DNA of 23,939 nucleotides from a virus (IMGVR_UViG_3300025687_000326:1-23939), one strand, 5' to 3'. Positions 17,601-23,142 are shown, numbered from the stretch's first letter. Translations and numbers: made by a program. Notes: generated by a model not told the origin, from the letters alone.

Positions 17601-20039
17601 CTTGGTGGATAGTCCTCCAGGAGCGATGTTGGGCTGAGTGCTGTTGTCCGTGGTGTCACCAGAGACATGTAGCTCGTAGGAGAAGGAGGCTTGTCCTGCA
17701 CCAATAGGGATGGTAATGGTGCTAGTCTGTAGACCATGAGTAAAGGTTACACGGGGGTCAGAGAAGCTGTTACCACCACCAATGTCGTAAGGAACACAGC
17801 AAAGTGTGACATCACCACCGACAGGCATGACAGGATCAACAGTGCCATTGAAGGTATAGGTTCCTCCATCCCACTCGTTTACATCAAAGCTTATTGTTCC
17901 AGCGTTGTCAAGGGTTACGAAGCTGTTGGTTATGGGAGCGCCACCAACGTTGAAGCTAACCTGTGAAGTGCCAGCAAAGGAAGCAAAGGCGGTAGAGCCT
18001 GCGTCCACTGCACCATCTACGGTTGCAGCACCACCAGAGGATCCACCAGCGATGACTACGTCGAAGGCTACACGGTCAGATCCAGCACGGATAAGGGCAG
18101 TTGCTGGGCCTGCAAGGTCGGCAGCGATAGCACCTCCGTAGGTGAGGTTGATGGTAGTATCCTGTGGGACTGTGCGATCACCACGGATCTCAAGGGAGAC
18201 AGTGTCACCTGCGTCGGCCTGGACAGCAGCGACAGTGAAGCCTAGGTTGGCTGGAATGTCGTTATCCGTAACGAAGATGTCAGCAGTAACCTGTGCGCCT
18301 AGTGCTGGGGTGGAGATGTTGTTGGTTACAGTTGGCGCAACAGACAGCAAGGTCCACGTCTCTAGCTCAGAGGTAGTGGTAGTGTCTGTGTCAGGAATGA
18401 TACCTGTCCAAGTGTAAGTAGTCACGCCAGCAGGCATGATAATCTCTTGCTCGTAACCCTCTGCTGCTAGGCCAGGGAAACGATCCTCGGGGAACTTTAC
18501 AGTAAGTGCAAGCTCCTCAGGAAGGGCGACATCTGCAACGAAGGTAAGGTCGAAAGCACCGCCCTCAGTAGCATCACCAGTGATGCCATCGAACTGAACT
18601 TCAACAGGGTTGCCATCACCGTTGGTGGTGAAGGTTACAGTGTCGTCAGTGGGTAGGGAGAGTGCCCCTCCAGCAATCACGTTGCCTGCGACCTCTAGCG
18701 TGCGGCTGGGGAATGCGTTGGATAGAACTATGATCTGACCTCCAGTGGCCTGAGTAGCATAAGCGGGAACTGTTACACGGTCACCTGCCCAGTCGAAGTC
18801 TATGCCCTCTACTGCATCTCCACCAGTCTTAGATAGCTGAACAGTAATGTCCTGAGACACACCACGGCTAAGGGTTACAGTGAAGACAGCGTCGTCACCC
18901 TCTCCAAGAATATTACCATCCTCAGGTGAGGTAAGAACAGTGACAGCAGGAGTCTCATCATCTAGAATGGTAAGGGTCTTAGTAGTAAGGGATCCTAGTT
19001 CTGCGGTGAATGCTCCAGTAGAGTTAGGAGAGAAGTCAGTGATTGTAAATACGTAAGTTGCATCACCTTGGTCACCAGGAGCATCAATGATTGAGACAGG
19101 AAGCTCGACGCTAGAGCGGTTAGCGGGAACTGAAACAGTAAAAGTGCTTAGTAGTTGCTCACCAGTAGCTGTGTTCTTTAGGCGAACGTCAGGTGCAGGA
19201 GAGCAAGTAAGAGTTAAGGTGGCAGCAGTAGGAATGGATTGGTTGAATACTACATTCATACCTGCGTTACCACCTAGCCACTCCTGCCTAAGCAGAGGAG
19301 CGGAAGAGAAGAACTGGGCCGTGTATGTGGTAGGCTCTTGTGTTGCAGTTACCGCTACGTTGAAGGTATAAAGACCTACAGCATTGCCTGACTGAACCTG
19401 AACAGTAATTGTGGCAGTTCCTTGAGCGTAAGGGCTAAGGACCGTCATGTCTAGGACAGCGGATAGGGAACCAGCACCAGTGGCGTTTCCAGGGATGGTG
19501 ACAGTAGCAGGAACACTAATGTCGTCTAATCCTAGACCGTTACTAGTAACAACAGTAGTAGCAATTACGATATCCTCAGAGGTAAATCGGCTGAGGAGAA
19601 GATCAAGCGTTGCAGGGTTGTCGTAGTCTAAAACAGATGGAAGCTGTCCAATGGTGAAATCAGCAGTAACCTCGTCATCGACAATGGTAACCTCTAAGGC
19701 AGCATCAGTAGAGATAGAGGTTGGCACAGAGCCTCCACCTACTTCAAAGCTAATGATGGAGAGGTTAACAGCTAGGTCACCTTCCTCTTCTATAGTATCT
19801 GAGATATCTACTGGGATAAGGAAGTGATCTGAACCACCAGGAACATTGATAATAATGTCCGTAGTCTCGCTGTCGATCTGATTTACTTCGTCTCCTGGAG
19901 CAGCCTGGAAGGTGATGCGTTCATCAACTCCAACTGCTCTAATGGTTACTACACCGTCTTTATTGTCGGGTAGAGCGGGTGTAATAGATCCAGAGATGGC
20001 GTAGCTGCCATCCCACTCAAATAGGTTTACTTGTGCCAT
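6807..20039 (-). CDS. Giant 4410-aa mosaic virion protein (Calx-beta, LamG-like, glycosidase-like, beta-helix)
   Basis: One uninterrupted frame of about 13.2 kb; no named gene recognised. Domains by eye: residues 1-960, eight Calx-beta-like modules ending in acidic turns (VTIVDDE, ILDDE, VTDND, INDDD); 970-2090, a long region, first beta-rich and then helical and Trp-rich, of uncertain fold, possibly an alpha/alpha-toroid carbohydrate enzyme; 2095-2345, LamG/concanavalin-like (NAVTIEAWVRSHD, HHIVLSIEG, GDFYRLSFYDDVFS); 2348-2468, a ninth Calx-beta-like module; a Gly-rich linker; 2497-2704, W module (GVTWYFDRQVEAGQFVTGDW, then WVVGPV); a second Gly-rich linker; 2720-3275, possible TIM-barrel glycosidase-like region (IDGFLFDYYPF) with a CBM5/12-like insert near 2895-2955; 3293-3735, helical FRP module; 3790-4410, beta-helix with 21 cysteines. 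The start at 20039 has AAGGA seven bases upstream, 20 bases after gp15. I infer a neck or tail appendage that binds or cuts surface polysaccharide. The frame is certain; individual domain calls range from good (Calx-beta, LamG-like) to tentative (TIM barrel, 970-2090). Confidence 0.92.
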   Translation of the reverse strand: MAQVNLFEWDGSYAISGSITPALPDNKDGVVTIRAVGVDERITFQAAPGDEVNQIDSETTDIIINVPGGSDHFLIPVDISDTIEEEGDLAVNLSIISFEVGGGSVPTSISTDAALEVTIVDDEVTADFTIGQLPSVLDYDNPATLDLLLSRFTSEDIVIATTVVTSNGLGLDDISVPATVTIPGNATGAGSLSAVLDMTVLSPYAQGTATITVQVQSGNAVGLYTFNVAVTATQEPTTYTAQFFSSAPLLRQEWLGGNAGMNVVFNQSIPTAATLTLTCSPAPDVRLKNTATGEQLLSTFTVSVPANRSSVELPVSIIDAPGDQGDATYVFTITDFSPNSTGAFTAELGSLTTKTLTILDDETPAVTVLTSPEDGNILGEGDDAVFTVTLSRGVSQDITVQLSKTGGDAVEGIDFDWAGDRVTVPAYATQATGGQIIVLSNAFPSRTLEVAGNVIAGGALSLPTDDTVTFTTNGDGNPVEVQFDGITGDATEGGAFDLTFVADVALPEELALTVKFPEDRFPGLAAEGYEQEIIMPAGVTTYTWTGIIPDTDTTTTSELETWTLLSVAPTVTNNISTPALGAQVTADIFVTDNDIPANLGFTVAAVQADAGDTVSLEIRGDRTVPQDTTINLTYGGAIAADLAGPATALIRAGSDRVAFDVVIAGGSSGGAATVDGAVDAGSTAFASFAGTSQVSFNVGGAPITNSFVTLDNAGTISFDVNEWDGGTYTFNGTVDPVMPVGGDVTLCCVPYDIGGGNSFSDPRVTFTHGLQTSTITIPIGAGQASFSYELHVSGDTTDNSTQPNIAPGGLSTKRLFKVGIYDANSTSHAATIPTQGNANYDYITINDDDVATGMDWDIDTTSVFVDDTTGHDITVTINLDHAVSADAEFGFIRTWREAFVGGEVTLPVITVPAHATTATGTITVEPGTYQDFNLTLSAGEIAGNDLVVLDGADQVARTVVCPDEPVDPGVAQGAPSQIVHRVPGQSYLATRNATGPLQFATGQFDLLLQTVVPIDPVVPTALPFFTIDGNHADVFPVSYDHDGKVRTVQVVGPADTSYVFESVDLALTANSIAGSGILEQVTSPGSPTQTLTEVNLSELDLSLWLDDGSQAVEVKTKKITNWDLVETVRSGAYIKEEHRFAQFDIYPAGYTAPTGYSPKVLGVHAWITQRSDVNVAEITFKIANDVFDDTIGDRGADHPEVNGEVWFYGIKVNSPAGFGCFEGSQWTNNGGNVDIIPTDPSIDSVNGWLVRPLNSANPDAVQTSVTRGNTILQPLPKQARLYRKTVIGRLNNQGRALAVYLNRFGGYGISYPLAFDGDKPLGNNYQAKRGYGSQQDYLPSIDSANAAARDDVEVAWYAQFGSGREVFRARTTGTLRIMRSACRMESQYEGPEEGGLVAGLGWEAYSYGKIFDDETDRRKYNSWFRPYMHKTIQQGGGKGIVPRVGYGQCPEDIELGWMQLQYVSHRARTSMTNLQGKVVEPEQIAKVTGDFHNAGVPILPWQLDTWRGAAKAGNHPWFWGPLKDSNLNPTTKASMTNGHEVNPPLAPTNRFWNAPAAGLPTTYAHVDQSVGATERSKMKIMFSDGYTTSVDQFMSTDGEHHWRFTFMTQAPIWFGNMGPVKHYMQQDAAFVRHCHSQYDTMGDYVHQGTTYQQKGRDAYKRLNLKYLADNGTHRINSSVGSQHTNRAQGEPLDSIGMAFSVLGDETKRAKLKSEWLPTLVDATKAVIFPLGISRSNDGLQSYANDGSLGASQWDSTWQELCYLESGLSGVQDILDLDDANFLLEEGRRRGAGNLTVGTGGGYLTHTQAITSYIYFAHGIFGCAVAFEGVEPGNLGNLGNAILTTTAYLPLRQWQWTDRRRELMSPDLSAWSNTDTEFWRAIDDNNREFYCPQTGLITGAGGVNGTFKPAMDFVPWSWPNSTVTSWFVTGHRPIRDALHQGIAYRMTGDRRFLLWGAQQMFDQWTNCDWDASWNPLTQNDNYVECDHINAGTYTSLVPTTPANAARLWQWGAAQDYYSITQNSTIEPPTMVDPMGAHMAGWAGECIHLDWNLTYDPKRPPNYDEVKATPHGAAYFAEATGAGGGVGFPETTKKTTGVIADFILSGGVMEDLVSGLSVVDSGQGVVTVNEVDGVKFLTLADGMLTIPTADADQIRDAIVAAGNNAVTIEAWVRSHDITNEGPARIMSWTDAATPTGARNVSLTQSKWGNATDYHGALGMQTGTVGKYAAPTAPQHYLKQDKLHHIVLSIEGLNASGWVNTFCDGGSVINQHVSNTDAPLVRQLGRQPQDWVAGAEITIGDEKQPASQATARQFDGDFYRLSFYDDVFSAQDVYDNFYAGPDADLGVTTVTQPARARWTNTAVVENEDADNKIITLEGSYTKPLASSTTLTVSANIPAAETRLTAVGFTGNTKDITLAAGETDFSIELLMTSATGDQGTQVSRFYLTADSGTDSVVSDTSACVVQLIDGHVPDNTGGTGGGGGGNGGTGSQVTEITTDSGVTWYFDRQVEAGQFVTGDWWVVGPVNVIDIFPRPTNDPNMGYIHGSMINPATPTTQGELTGHERTDSTDDDFTVDVSAMTFDSNVVQPYRTQGYVNYEIQYTSGRIPYDHSLNAGFPNGQQVSQSNPITLAVGDTLNSSWTHQEGPYWPGSTEMAEVYMDGQLVRSDYELGKAPWQQSAKTILGSSDRSTNLLIEPLTVLEEAPAGYNSGGSNTGGGSGGGGISTVYREAMLPSRLGTWYTPKTKWIKDVNGNNQGLNVWQDLNSIGVKMALRWKNHSKQTPPYDPPYTAGEYQSMLDDGMEFIGVRSFGLSSDDPDRPSSFNKLHGDAVTGTPLEDGTPVSYRWVGFAHDDWPIPYTGVDADGDTVEPKYWMLGHEPELAGVGISPWDLNTDGTRKWTMWDGEATYNTGDKVFMIDRQSDYTDPYETMYGRMQVFRAIQNVPAGTSPLWQVAPGYSNQYIPADNAYWVRDTGDTNVDWGHGPGAYAIAQAARDFKAAYPEQKLYYFYSKGVCVAGWNGVDGRLRPGWTDPEFGLYEDQLSYFSAIASIPEIDGFLFDYYPFNSKPTGRSGADNDDPPSVYTNPVSNGTYIVDDPKWVVSGVHRIKDWSTSDDFPEGKPVYVTLAATPNFVSGLASDTNNPDPTAGGLMAYYHWDRPTVQEQKDLVLSCVNAGADGFIWYNHTWKCVPLDAATAPWTPADVKIISAGPVADFWPYAYKNYFNNDNSPILDKDGNPTNLHGKYFPDIPNVNLSGDGTWEMMTEVSQYILQLLPELEDEEFGGAITPPVVDSPPVTGATGYFRPSVHLARAGNEAQKVPTYHTSSVDAWLDAGKFANLPLTLQNNMYTFDYDTFMTPYPMGYTTDGVTGVPNPEDYYYLLPDGRKYQYRYAGGISRVTSNNMAATDYFYVIGQRFGAKRQGSNYGGVGGVMSLVDDVMVALNSDIPREHKRALLIWFMQYAIDLDALYRNGQKWLPNGDHSNGRYTPILLKRLIFDEEIDSLNPKHFSENRQISRINDIDEANFYVCQSENPAADATTSGECRTYQIGFDVGQYTPTDGLEAAGNGSDNIQGMPFEDDHALVTQWTQWGWPPYRGDTTRGLTADVQNPKYMVQTSKQRYGIAIGWRAMNMMDKYRFNEFFDHTDKAALLIQDYPYVDNAVAKRSPKVLPWLGTDSTPGQTRMANALLYDLWRPLVGYDYDLSSDTHNYISNAESGRGSVTPVTPYANLSEALGVTFPEPPAPGGTGGPSQGEVGSNPFYPGIGSEGNGELYPPAIDDSVTNPDAVINGANTGHRTSLGDMTVSSVPTTGDACFTFARQGDCAGYTDCIEVPPEGMIVSAVVFSSVDSYQNNRLIQIDNDMNYDLSFVDCLFIGQTHFFQRYSDNGGTVKTADLGKSTQNGGCKYTISKAQAASSDSIDNLHILWSSFRGTASKIISAPVRTLKRVNFDWYTADAVNMMPVGTYGAGQEPYHFEECWWGDSSHVRGMASCNPTDSPWLFDCSEQSTYNGYDVENCKPLHYTQCGQFAYGWSWPEGDEVHCDSYQIVSTQFEEFRLTKCTFAINPSLWNPKNDPAWNYRWVLNTAARYSPLWHDDETHLSAMTVDGYPAPPVSTSATILERMQDKNLQVNGITAKMKKIIFDRCNFMGAGSSYHSVHNGKYQIRDGLWSINGCPDPSTPLYPGGGNDPAGSPGYEQYDTRYYNVTRCTQNVGYNVNWGTLYNDGPTEWHFSSCTFGNANKSAMWQLHSDQNLSIPHEVVLDIDPQAISTAQSTSVLSSCDELRAAGYTDANGWTGMDACEDNFDSKQIFTDGNNKFIDIETGQTCQNIRMNDGTNVYGTINPAFSIEDFIAGNPVVGNNVSVINVLNREQKGDEDDYTIYQDTFYHPDRTSGVTGTNVFPAYLRKPYTSRDRCQCED
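12636..12998 (-). other. Domain: isolated ninth Calx-beta-like module
   Basis: Residues about 2348-2468 of the giant protein repeat the pattern of its N-terminal modules: an acidic opening (VENEDADNKIITLEGSYT), strands TTLTVSANI and KDITLAAGETDFSIELLMT, then TGDQGTQVSRFYLTA. Module 3 has the similar APGDQGDATYVFTIT (residues about 320-335). It links the LamG-like domain to a Gly-rich linker (GGTGGGGGGNGGTG) and the W module. It looks like a spacer or Ca-binding joint. Confidence 0.5.
13005..13757 (-). other. Domain: LamG/concanavalin-like jelly roll in giant protein
   Basis: Residues about 2095-2345. The pattern is that of LamG-type lectin domains: a short strand before the domain (VIADFILSGGVMEDLVSG), the hallmark AVTIEAWVRSHD strand, LHHIVLSIEG with the usual His-His-Ile/Val core, an NTFCDGG turn, AEITIGDE, and the closing DGDFYRLSFYDDVFSAQDV. 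Such domains usually bind glycans or proteins. It separates the putative catalytic region from the second half of the protein. Confidence 0.65.
17162..20039 (-). repeat. Protein-level array of about eight Calx-beta-like modules
   Basis: The first 960 residues of the giant protein divide into modules of about 100-150 aa. Boundaries are marked by acidic turns: VTIVDDE (near 118), ILDDE (near 360), VTDNDIPA (near 592) and INDDDVA (near 848). Recurrent elements are VTVPAYATQ or ITVPAHATT type strands and ...GD..F.VTLSR openings. The opening of module 1 (EWDGSYAISGSITPALP) recurs in module 7 (EWDGGTYTFNGTVDPVMP, near 722), which suggests internal duplication. Calx-beta modules often bind calcium between neighbours and serve as rigid extensions in adhesins. 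The DNA copies are too diverged to be direct repeats. Confidence 0.7.
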
Positions 20040-20059
20040 GTGCGAGTCCTTATGTGTAT

Positions 20060-21469
20060 TTAGTCCTCAGGGTAATAGGGACGATTGATTAGTTCTGATA
20101 TCGTAGGTTCTGTTCCATCAACAAGATCGTAGCGCGGGTCCCAGAACCAGACCTCCTCATTGTTGTCGGTGGGGTCACTGAAAAACCCTACTTGCAAAAA
20201 GTCAGTTATATCTGCTGCGCTATTGAAAGTGAACTCTCTGATTTCGGCCACGGCAGTTCCGTCTGCGGAGTAGATTTTAGACAGTCCCGTCGAAGCTCCC
20301 GTGTAGGTGTAAGGATGAATGTAAGAAACCGCCAGATACCACTCACCTACTTGAGCAAGGCCTGTCAAGCCCGCAAAGAAAATAACATCTATAGTAGATG
20401 ACCCCGGTGAAATCTCAGTGCGAGCCTGCTGCTGCGTAATACGGAGCCGCCCATCTGTGGCGTCTTGCACCTTGAACCAGACAGACCTGCGATAAGTTTT
20501 GGTCGGGTCTACCGCCATTGGAATTGGACTTTTGAACCCGCCATCGAATGAAACGGCACTCTCAATATTCTCTGCAACCCACACAACTGCGTTGTTGCCG
20601 TGGGGGTTAGTCAGCGTTTTGCGGGAGTCTTCTCCAGGAGCGCCTACAGGGGACCAGCCATTGACGCTTCCCGTTCCGACAGTCCAGTCGGTTTCTGGGT
20701 CGAGCAAGTTGGTGTAGTCTAAAGGTTCTCTAATAACCCTTTCAGTAATCTTATCACCAAGATCAACATCTACTGTGAACTTCTCAATCTTTCCACTGCT
20801 CGTCACTCTATATTCTGGGGATGGGATGTAGGTTTCAACTGTGATGTCAAAGTTACGTCTAAGCACACGATCTTCCCGATCCTGTGCATCAATCGAACCA
20901 TCATCCTCTTCCTGTGTCAGGTAAGCCTTGGTCAGATGAGACCAAGGAGTTTGTAATGTAATGTCTGGGTGGAACCTGCTGCGAATCTGCGCTGCAATCT
21001 GGTCCAGATCCCCAAGGTGCCTCGTCCATAGAGACAGTCTGTAGGTGAGCTTCACAGGCACGTCAGGTAAGGAGATGATGCGGACTGCTCTCTGAGTCTC
21101 ATCGTCCCACACGGAGCGTGCCAGGATGTTTAGTGAGGTCCTGTGCCTATCCGCGTCATTCTCTATAGCAGACTGGTAGATGGTAGAGTATGGGAGAATT
21201 AGGTTATTCTCTTGGAACATCTTGGCTACCAGCCTGTCCTGCCTACCATGGTGCATCTTTACATCAACCCTTTGTCCTTGATCGTTGATATAGGAAAGAG
21301 GGATCTGATGTAGAAGGGTTCGTAATAGCTCCTTGTAGTAGTCGTGCTTAAAGCTACTATCGTTCTCCATCATGGAGATTAGCTGGGACAGAAGCGTTCT
21401 AGAGCTTCGTCCTGAGTTTGTGTTGAAAGGAATACCTTCCCTGATCATGAAGTCTCTGATCTCACTCAT
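20060..21469 (-). CDS. gp15: Tail-sheath stabiliser/terminator gp15 with C-terminal lectin-like extension
   Basis: Residues 1-245 of this 469-aa protein match T4-type gp15 in pattern: RSSRTLLSQL near the start, a His-Gly-Arg-Gln segment (about 73-78), LTYRLSLWTRHLGDLDQIAA (about 141-160) and EDRVLRRNFDITVETYIPSP (about 199-218). gp15 caps the tail and joins it to the neck proteins gp13/gp14. T4 gp15 is 272 aa, so about 200 residues are extra. Residues about 250-455 look like a jelly-roll carbohydrate-binding domain (TDWTVGTGSVNGWSPVG, NAVVWVAEN, KTYRRSVWFKVQDA, EVWFWDPRYDLV). The extension uses AAA for Lys, CGC/CGG for Arg and GGC/GGG for Gly, whereas the N-terminal half uses AAG, AGA/AGG and GGT/GGA, a sign of later acquisition. 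The start overlaps the gp14 stop (ATGA). The gp15 call relies on pattern and gene order 13-14-15. Confidence 0.85.
   Translation of the reverse strand: MSEIRDFMIREGIPFNTNSGRSSRTLLSQLISMMENDSSFKHDYYKELLRTLLHQIPLSYINDQGQRVDVKMHHGRQDRLVAKMFQENNLILPYSTIYQSAIENDADRHRTSLNILARSVWDDETQRAVRIISLPDVPVKLTYRLSLWTRHLGDLDQIAAQIRSRFHPDITLQTPWSHLTKAYLTQEEDDGSIDAQDREDRVLRRNFDITVETYIPSPEYRVTSSGKIEKFTVDVDLGDKITERVIREPLDYTNLLDPETDWTVGTGSVNGWSPVGAPGEDSRKTLTNPHGNNAVVWVAENIESAVSFDGGFKSPIPMAVDPTKTYRRSVWFKVQDATDGRLRITQQQARTEISPGSSTIDVIFFAGLTGLAQVGEWYLAVSYIHPYTYTGASTGLSKIYSADGTAVAEIREFTFNSAADITDFLQVGFFSDPTDNNEEVWFWDPRYDLVDGTEPTISELINRPYYPED
20105..20722 (-). other. Domain: jelly-roll (CBM-like) extension of gp15 with foreign codon use
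   Basis: Codons for residues about 250-455 of gp15. The protein pattern (Trp-rich strands, SVWFKVQD, GEWYLAVSYIHPYT, VWFWDPRYDL at the end) resembles lectin or CBM jelly rolls that decorate virion proteins of other marine phages. The stretch contains no CTAG tetranucleotide by my scan, though the giant gene next to it has about one per 180-200 bases. It has AAA, GGG, GGC, CCG and CGG codons that are uncommon in the neighbouring sequence. Confidence 0.6.
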
Positions 21470-22038
21470 AGGTCATCGTATCCTCCAATGTCTCCACCGA
21501 CATCAGGAGCAACGTCGGTAATAGGTTCGTTAACAGTCTCCTCATCATCACGGAGGATCTTAGCTGTCACAACCGAGTGGTAAACGCCGTAAAGCTCGAA
21601 CGAATCTTCTTGAACCTCGACCACTTCGTAGCGTATGTTCTGGAACTGCGGCTTGATTTGATCACCAATCCTGGGCTCACGGTGAAGGGCTTTCTCAATG
21701 TAACTCTTATTAAATACAAACATCTGGTCATTGGTGATCTCAATCCCGAATTGGCTGAGTGTCTCTTCAACAACAGATGGCTCATAGAAACCGTGGACCT
21801 GAATAGGCTCGCTAGCAACGGTTCGGTTCCTTGCCTCTAGGTATACATCATCATAGTCCGACTCCACGTAGGACTTGTAATAGTTAAGAGGAGAACCTGT
21901 GATACGGATGATCTCATCATCAACCAAGTTGAATAGGTTTACATCAGGGTTGGTAGGATCAAAGAATGATAAAGGCGTAGCCCCCTGTAATTCAGGGAGT
22001 CCGTCCATCTGCCTCGTTACTTTGAACTTCCTATTCAT
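21466..22038 (-). CDS. gp14: Neck protein gp14 (head completion)
   Basis: This 190-aa protein has the T4-like/cyanophage gp14 signature: YYKSYVESDYDDVYLEARNR (about 53-72), FYEPSVVEETLSQFGIEITN (about 84-103) and a C-terminal VEVQEDSFELYGVYHSVVTA (about 139-158). gp14 acts with gp13 at the neck, sealing the filled head and providing the site for tail attachment. It is shorter than T4 gp14 (256 aa) but close to the cyanophage form. The ATG follows the gp13 stop after one base (TGATATG) with no clear Shine-Dalgarno sequence, so translation is probably coupled. Its stop overlaps the gp15 start. Confidence 0.88.
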   Translation of the reverse strand: MNRKFKVTRQMDGLPELQGATPLSFFDPTNPDVNLFNLVDDEIIRITGSPLNYYKSYVESDYDDVYLEARNRTVASEPIQVHGFYEPSVVEETLSQFGIEITNDQMFVFNKSYIEKALHREPRIGDQIKPQFQNIRYEVVEVQEDSFELYGVYHSVVTAKILRDDEETVNEPITDVAPDVGGDIGGYDDL

Positions 22039-22039
22039 A

Positions 22040-22909
22040 TCAACCAGTGGTAAAGATGGGTGGTTCTTCTATCTCCGTCATTAACTCTTGACGAAGAGCA
22101 GCCTTCTCCTGTTGAGCTTGCTGTAGTAAGACAGTTCCATTTAACTGTGTTCCCCCGCCTGGACCAGGGACGGAGTTAAACTTTCCACGAACCTGTCCTA
22201 GGATCTCTTTGGCACAGGCAGTAGAGAATCTCTGAACCCAGTTGCGTAGCTTAGGGGAAAGTGTTTCTGAGTTGAGTCCACGAAACTCAATGATAGCTGT
22301 ATCGTCAGTTACAGGAATAGGATGCAGTTGTAGATACTGACCATCTAGAATCTCGAAGGCACCGTCCTGTCCTAAGATGCGGCGAGTAGTCTCCATGGTG
22401 GACTGTAGTAGATAGAAGTCTCCTATTCCAAGACCTTCTAGGAAGTTAGTTCCGCCCTGGAACATAGATAAGAGGAAGTCGAACTCTAGGGTTCCTCTGC
22501 TAGCTTGCAGAGCCATTAGGTTCTTCTTGTAAGTTACGTGGTTAATGTTACGTATGATGCTCTTAGGTAGCTGATACACGGATACGCCAGGGGTTAGCTG
22601 GATCATGCACATCTGACGGGTGAGGTGAGGTGCGTGATACTCTAGCTCAGTTAGAGCCTCGTCCATACACACCTTTAGTTGGTGATCCACTAGCTCAACA
22701 CGCACTACTGGGTGTCCTAATGAGGCAAGCACGTAGTCTCGGATCTGCTCCTCTATCTCATTAAACTCTACCTGATCGGATAGGCGAGTCCTGTTTAGAT
22801 TATCTACATCTATCTCGCCAGGAGTTTCGTTGTCGGACATGTTCCTATAGGCTTGTCGGCTATAGGTGTTACCATATGTGGTAACGTCAGGAATTACTAC
22901 TTGTGCCAT
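22040..22909 (-). CDS. gp13: Neck protein gp13 (head completion)
   Basis: This 289-aa protein (T4 gp13 is 309 aa) carries typical neck-protein features: IRDYVLASLGHPVVRVEL (about 56-73), an ALTELEYHAP helix, VSVYQLPKSIIRNINHV, and a C-terminus with GPGGGTQLNG followed by helical QQAQQEKAALRQEL and EEPPIFTTG, the equivalent of the PGG..LNG...PP.FF.G ending of T4-like gp13. It joins the portal end of the head to gp14. The start at 22909 has GAGGAG three bases upstream and lies inside the end of the preceding 62-aa gene (23-base overlap). Confidence 0.88.
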   Translation of the reverse strand: MAQVVIPDVTTYGNTYSRQAYRNMSDNETPGEIDVDNLNRTRLSDQVEFNEIEEQIRDYVLASLGHPVVRVELVDHQLKVCMDEALTELEYHAPHLTRQMCMIQLTPGVSVYQLPKSIIRNINHVTYKKNLMALQASRGTLEFDFLLSMFQGGTNFLEGLGIGDFYLLQSTMETTRRILGQDGAFEILDGQYLQLHPIPVTDDTAIIEFRGLNSETLSPKLRNWVQRFSTACAKEILGQVRGKFNSVPGPGGGTQLNGTVLLQQAQQEKAALRQELMTEIEEPPIFTTG

Positions 22910-23075
22910 AGCTCCTCTTCTTGGTCTGCTTCTTAGGCTTTGGAGTGATGTCCTTTAGATGCGGATACGATAGGCTATACTCAGACTCAATCACTTGATT
23001 AGGTCTAATATGAGTTATCGTATCCCCTACAAGAACCAGCATGGGGAACCTGCACACGCTCCTATACCTATACAT
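22887..23075 (-). CDS. Small basic protein of 62 aa upstream of gp13
   Basis: I do not recognise the family with certainty. The product begins MYRYRSVCRFPMLVLVGD, has HIRPNQVIESEYSLSYPHL in the middle and a Lys/Arg-rich tail (TPKPKKQTKKRS). The short beta-strand pattern followed by I-R-P-x-x-V-I resembles small virion-associated proteins near neck genes of large phages. It is the first gene after the gp23 terminator and overlaps the gp13 start by 23 bases, which argues for a real, coupled gene. The start is uncertain: the ATG at 23075 has no clear ribosome-binding site; a GTG at 23057 follows AGGAG too closely; an ATG at 23042 has only a weak AGG. The frame itself is supported by the protein pattern. 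Confidence 0.6.
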   Translation of the reverse strand: MYRYRSVCRFPMLVLVGDTITHIRPNQVIESEYSLSYPHLKDITPKPKKQTKKRSYGTSSNS

Positions 23076-23090
23076 CTACTGTATATAGAC

Positions 23091-23126
23091 AAGCAGCCAC
23101 CCTTCATCGAAGAAGAGTGGCTGCTT
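23091..23126 (-). terminator. Strong stem-loop after gp23
   Basis: Two 15-base arms pair with a single G-T wobble around a 6-base loop, beginning 17 bases after the gp23 stop codon. The stem includes AAGCAGCCAC and GTGGCTGCTT. On the minus strand the tail (TTGTCTATAT) is only moderately T-rich, while on the plus strand it is TTTT. Since no plus-strand gene ends here, it most likely terminates or processes the abundant gp23 transcript, in line with the usual terminator behind T4-like capsid genes. Confidence 0.75.
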
Positions 23127-23142
23127 TTAGCTGTCAGCTAGG

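Noticed and set aside
20040-20059. CTAAATACACAT before the giant gene as a T4-type late promoter
   Set aside because: Only partly similar to TATAAATA and overlapping the gp15 stop codon; the ribosome-binding site AAGGA explains the gap well enough.
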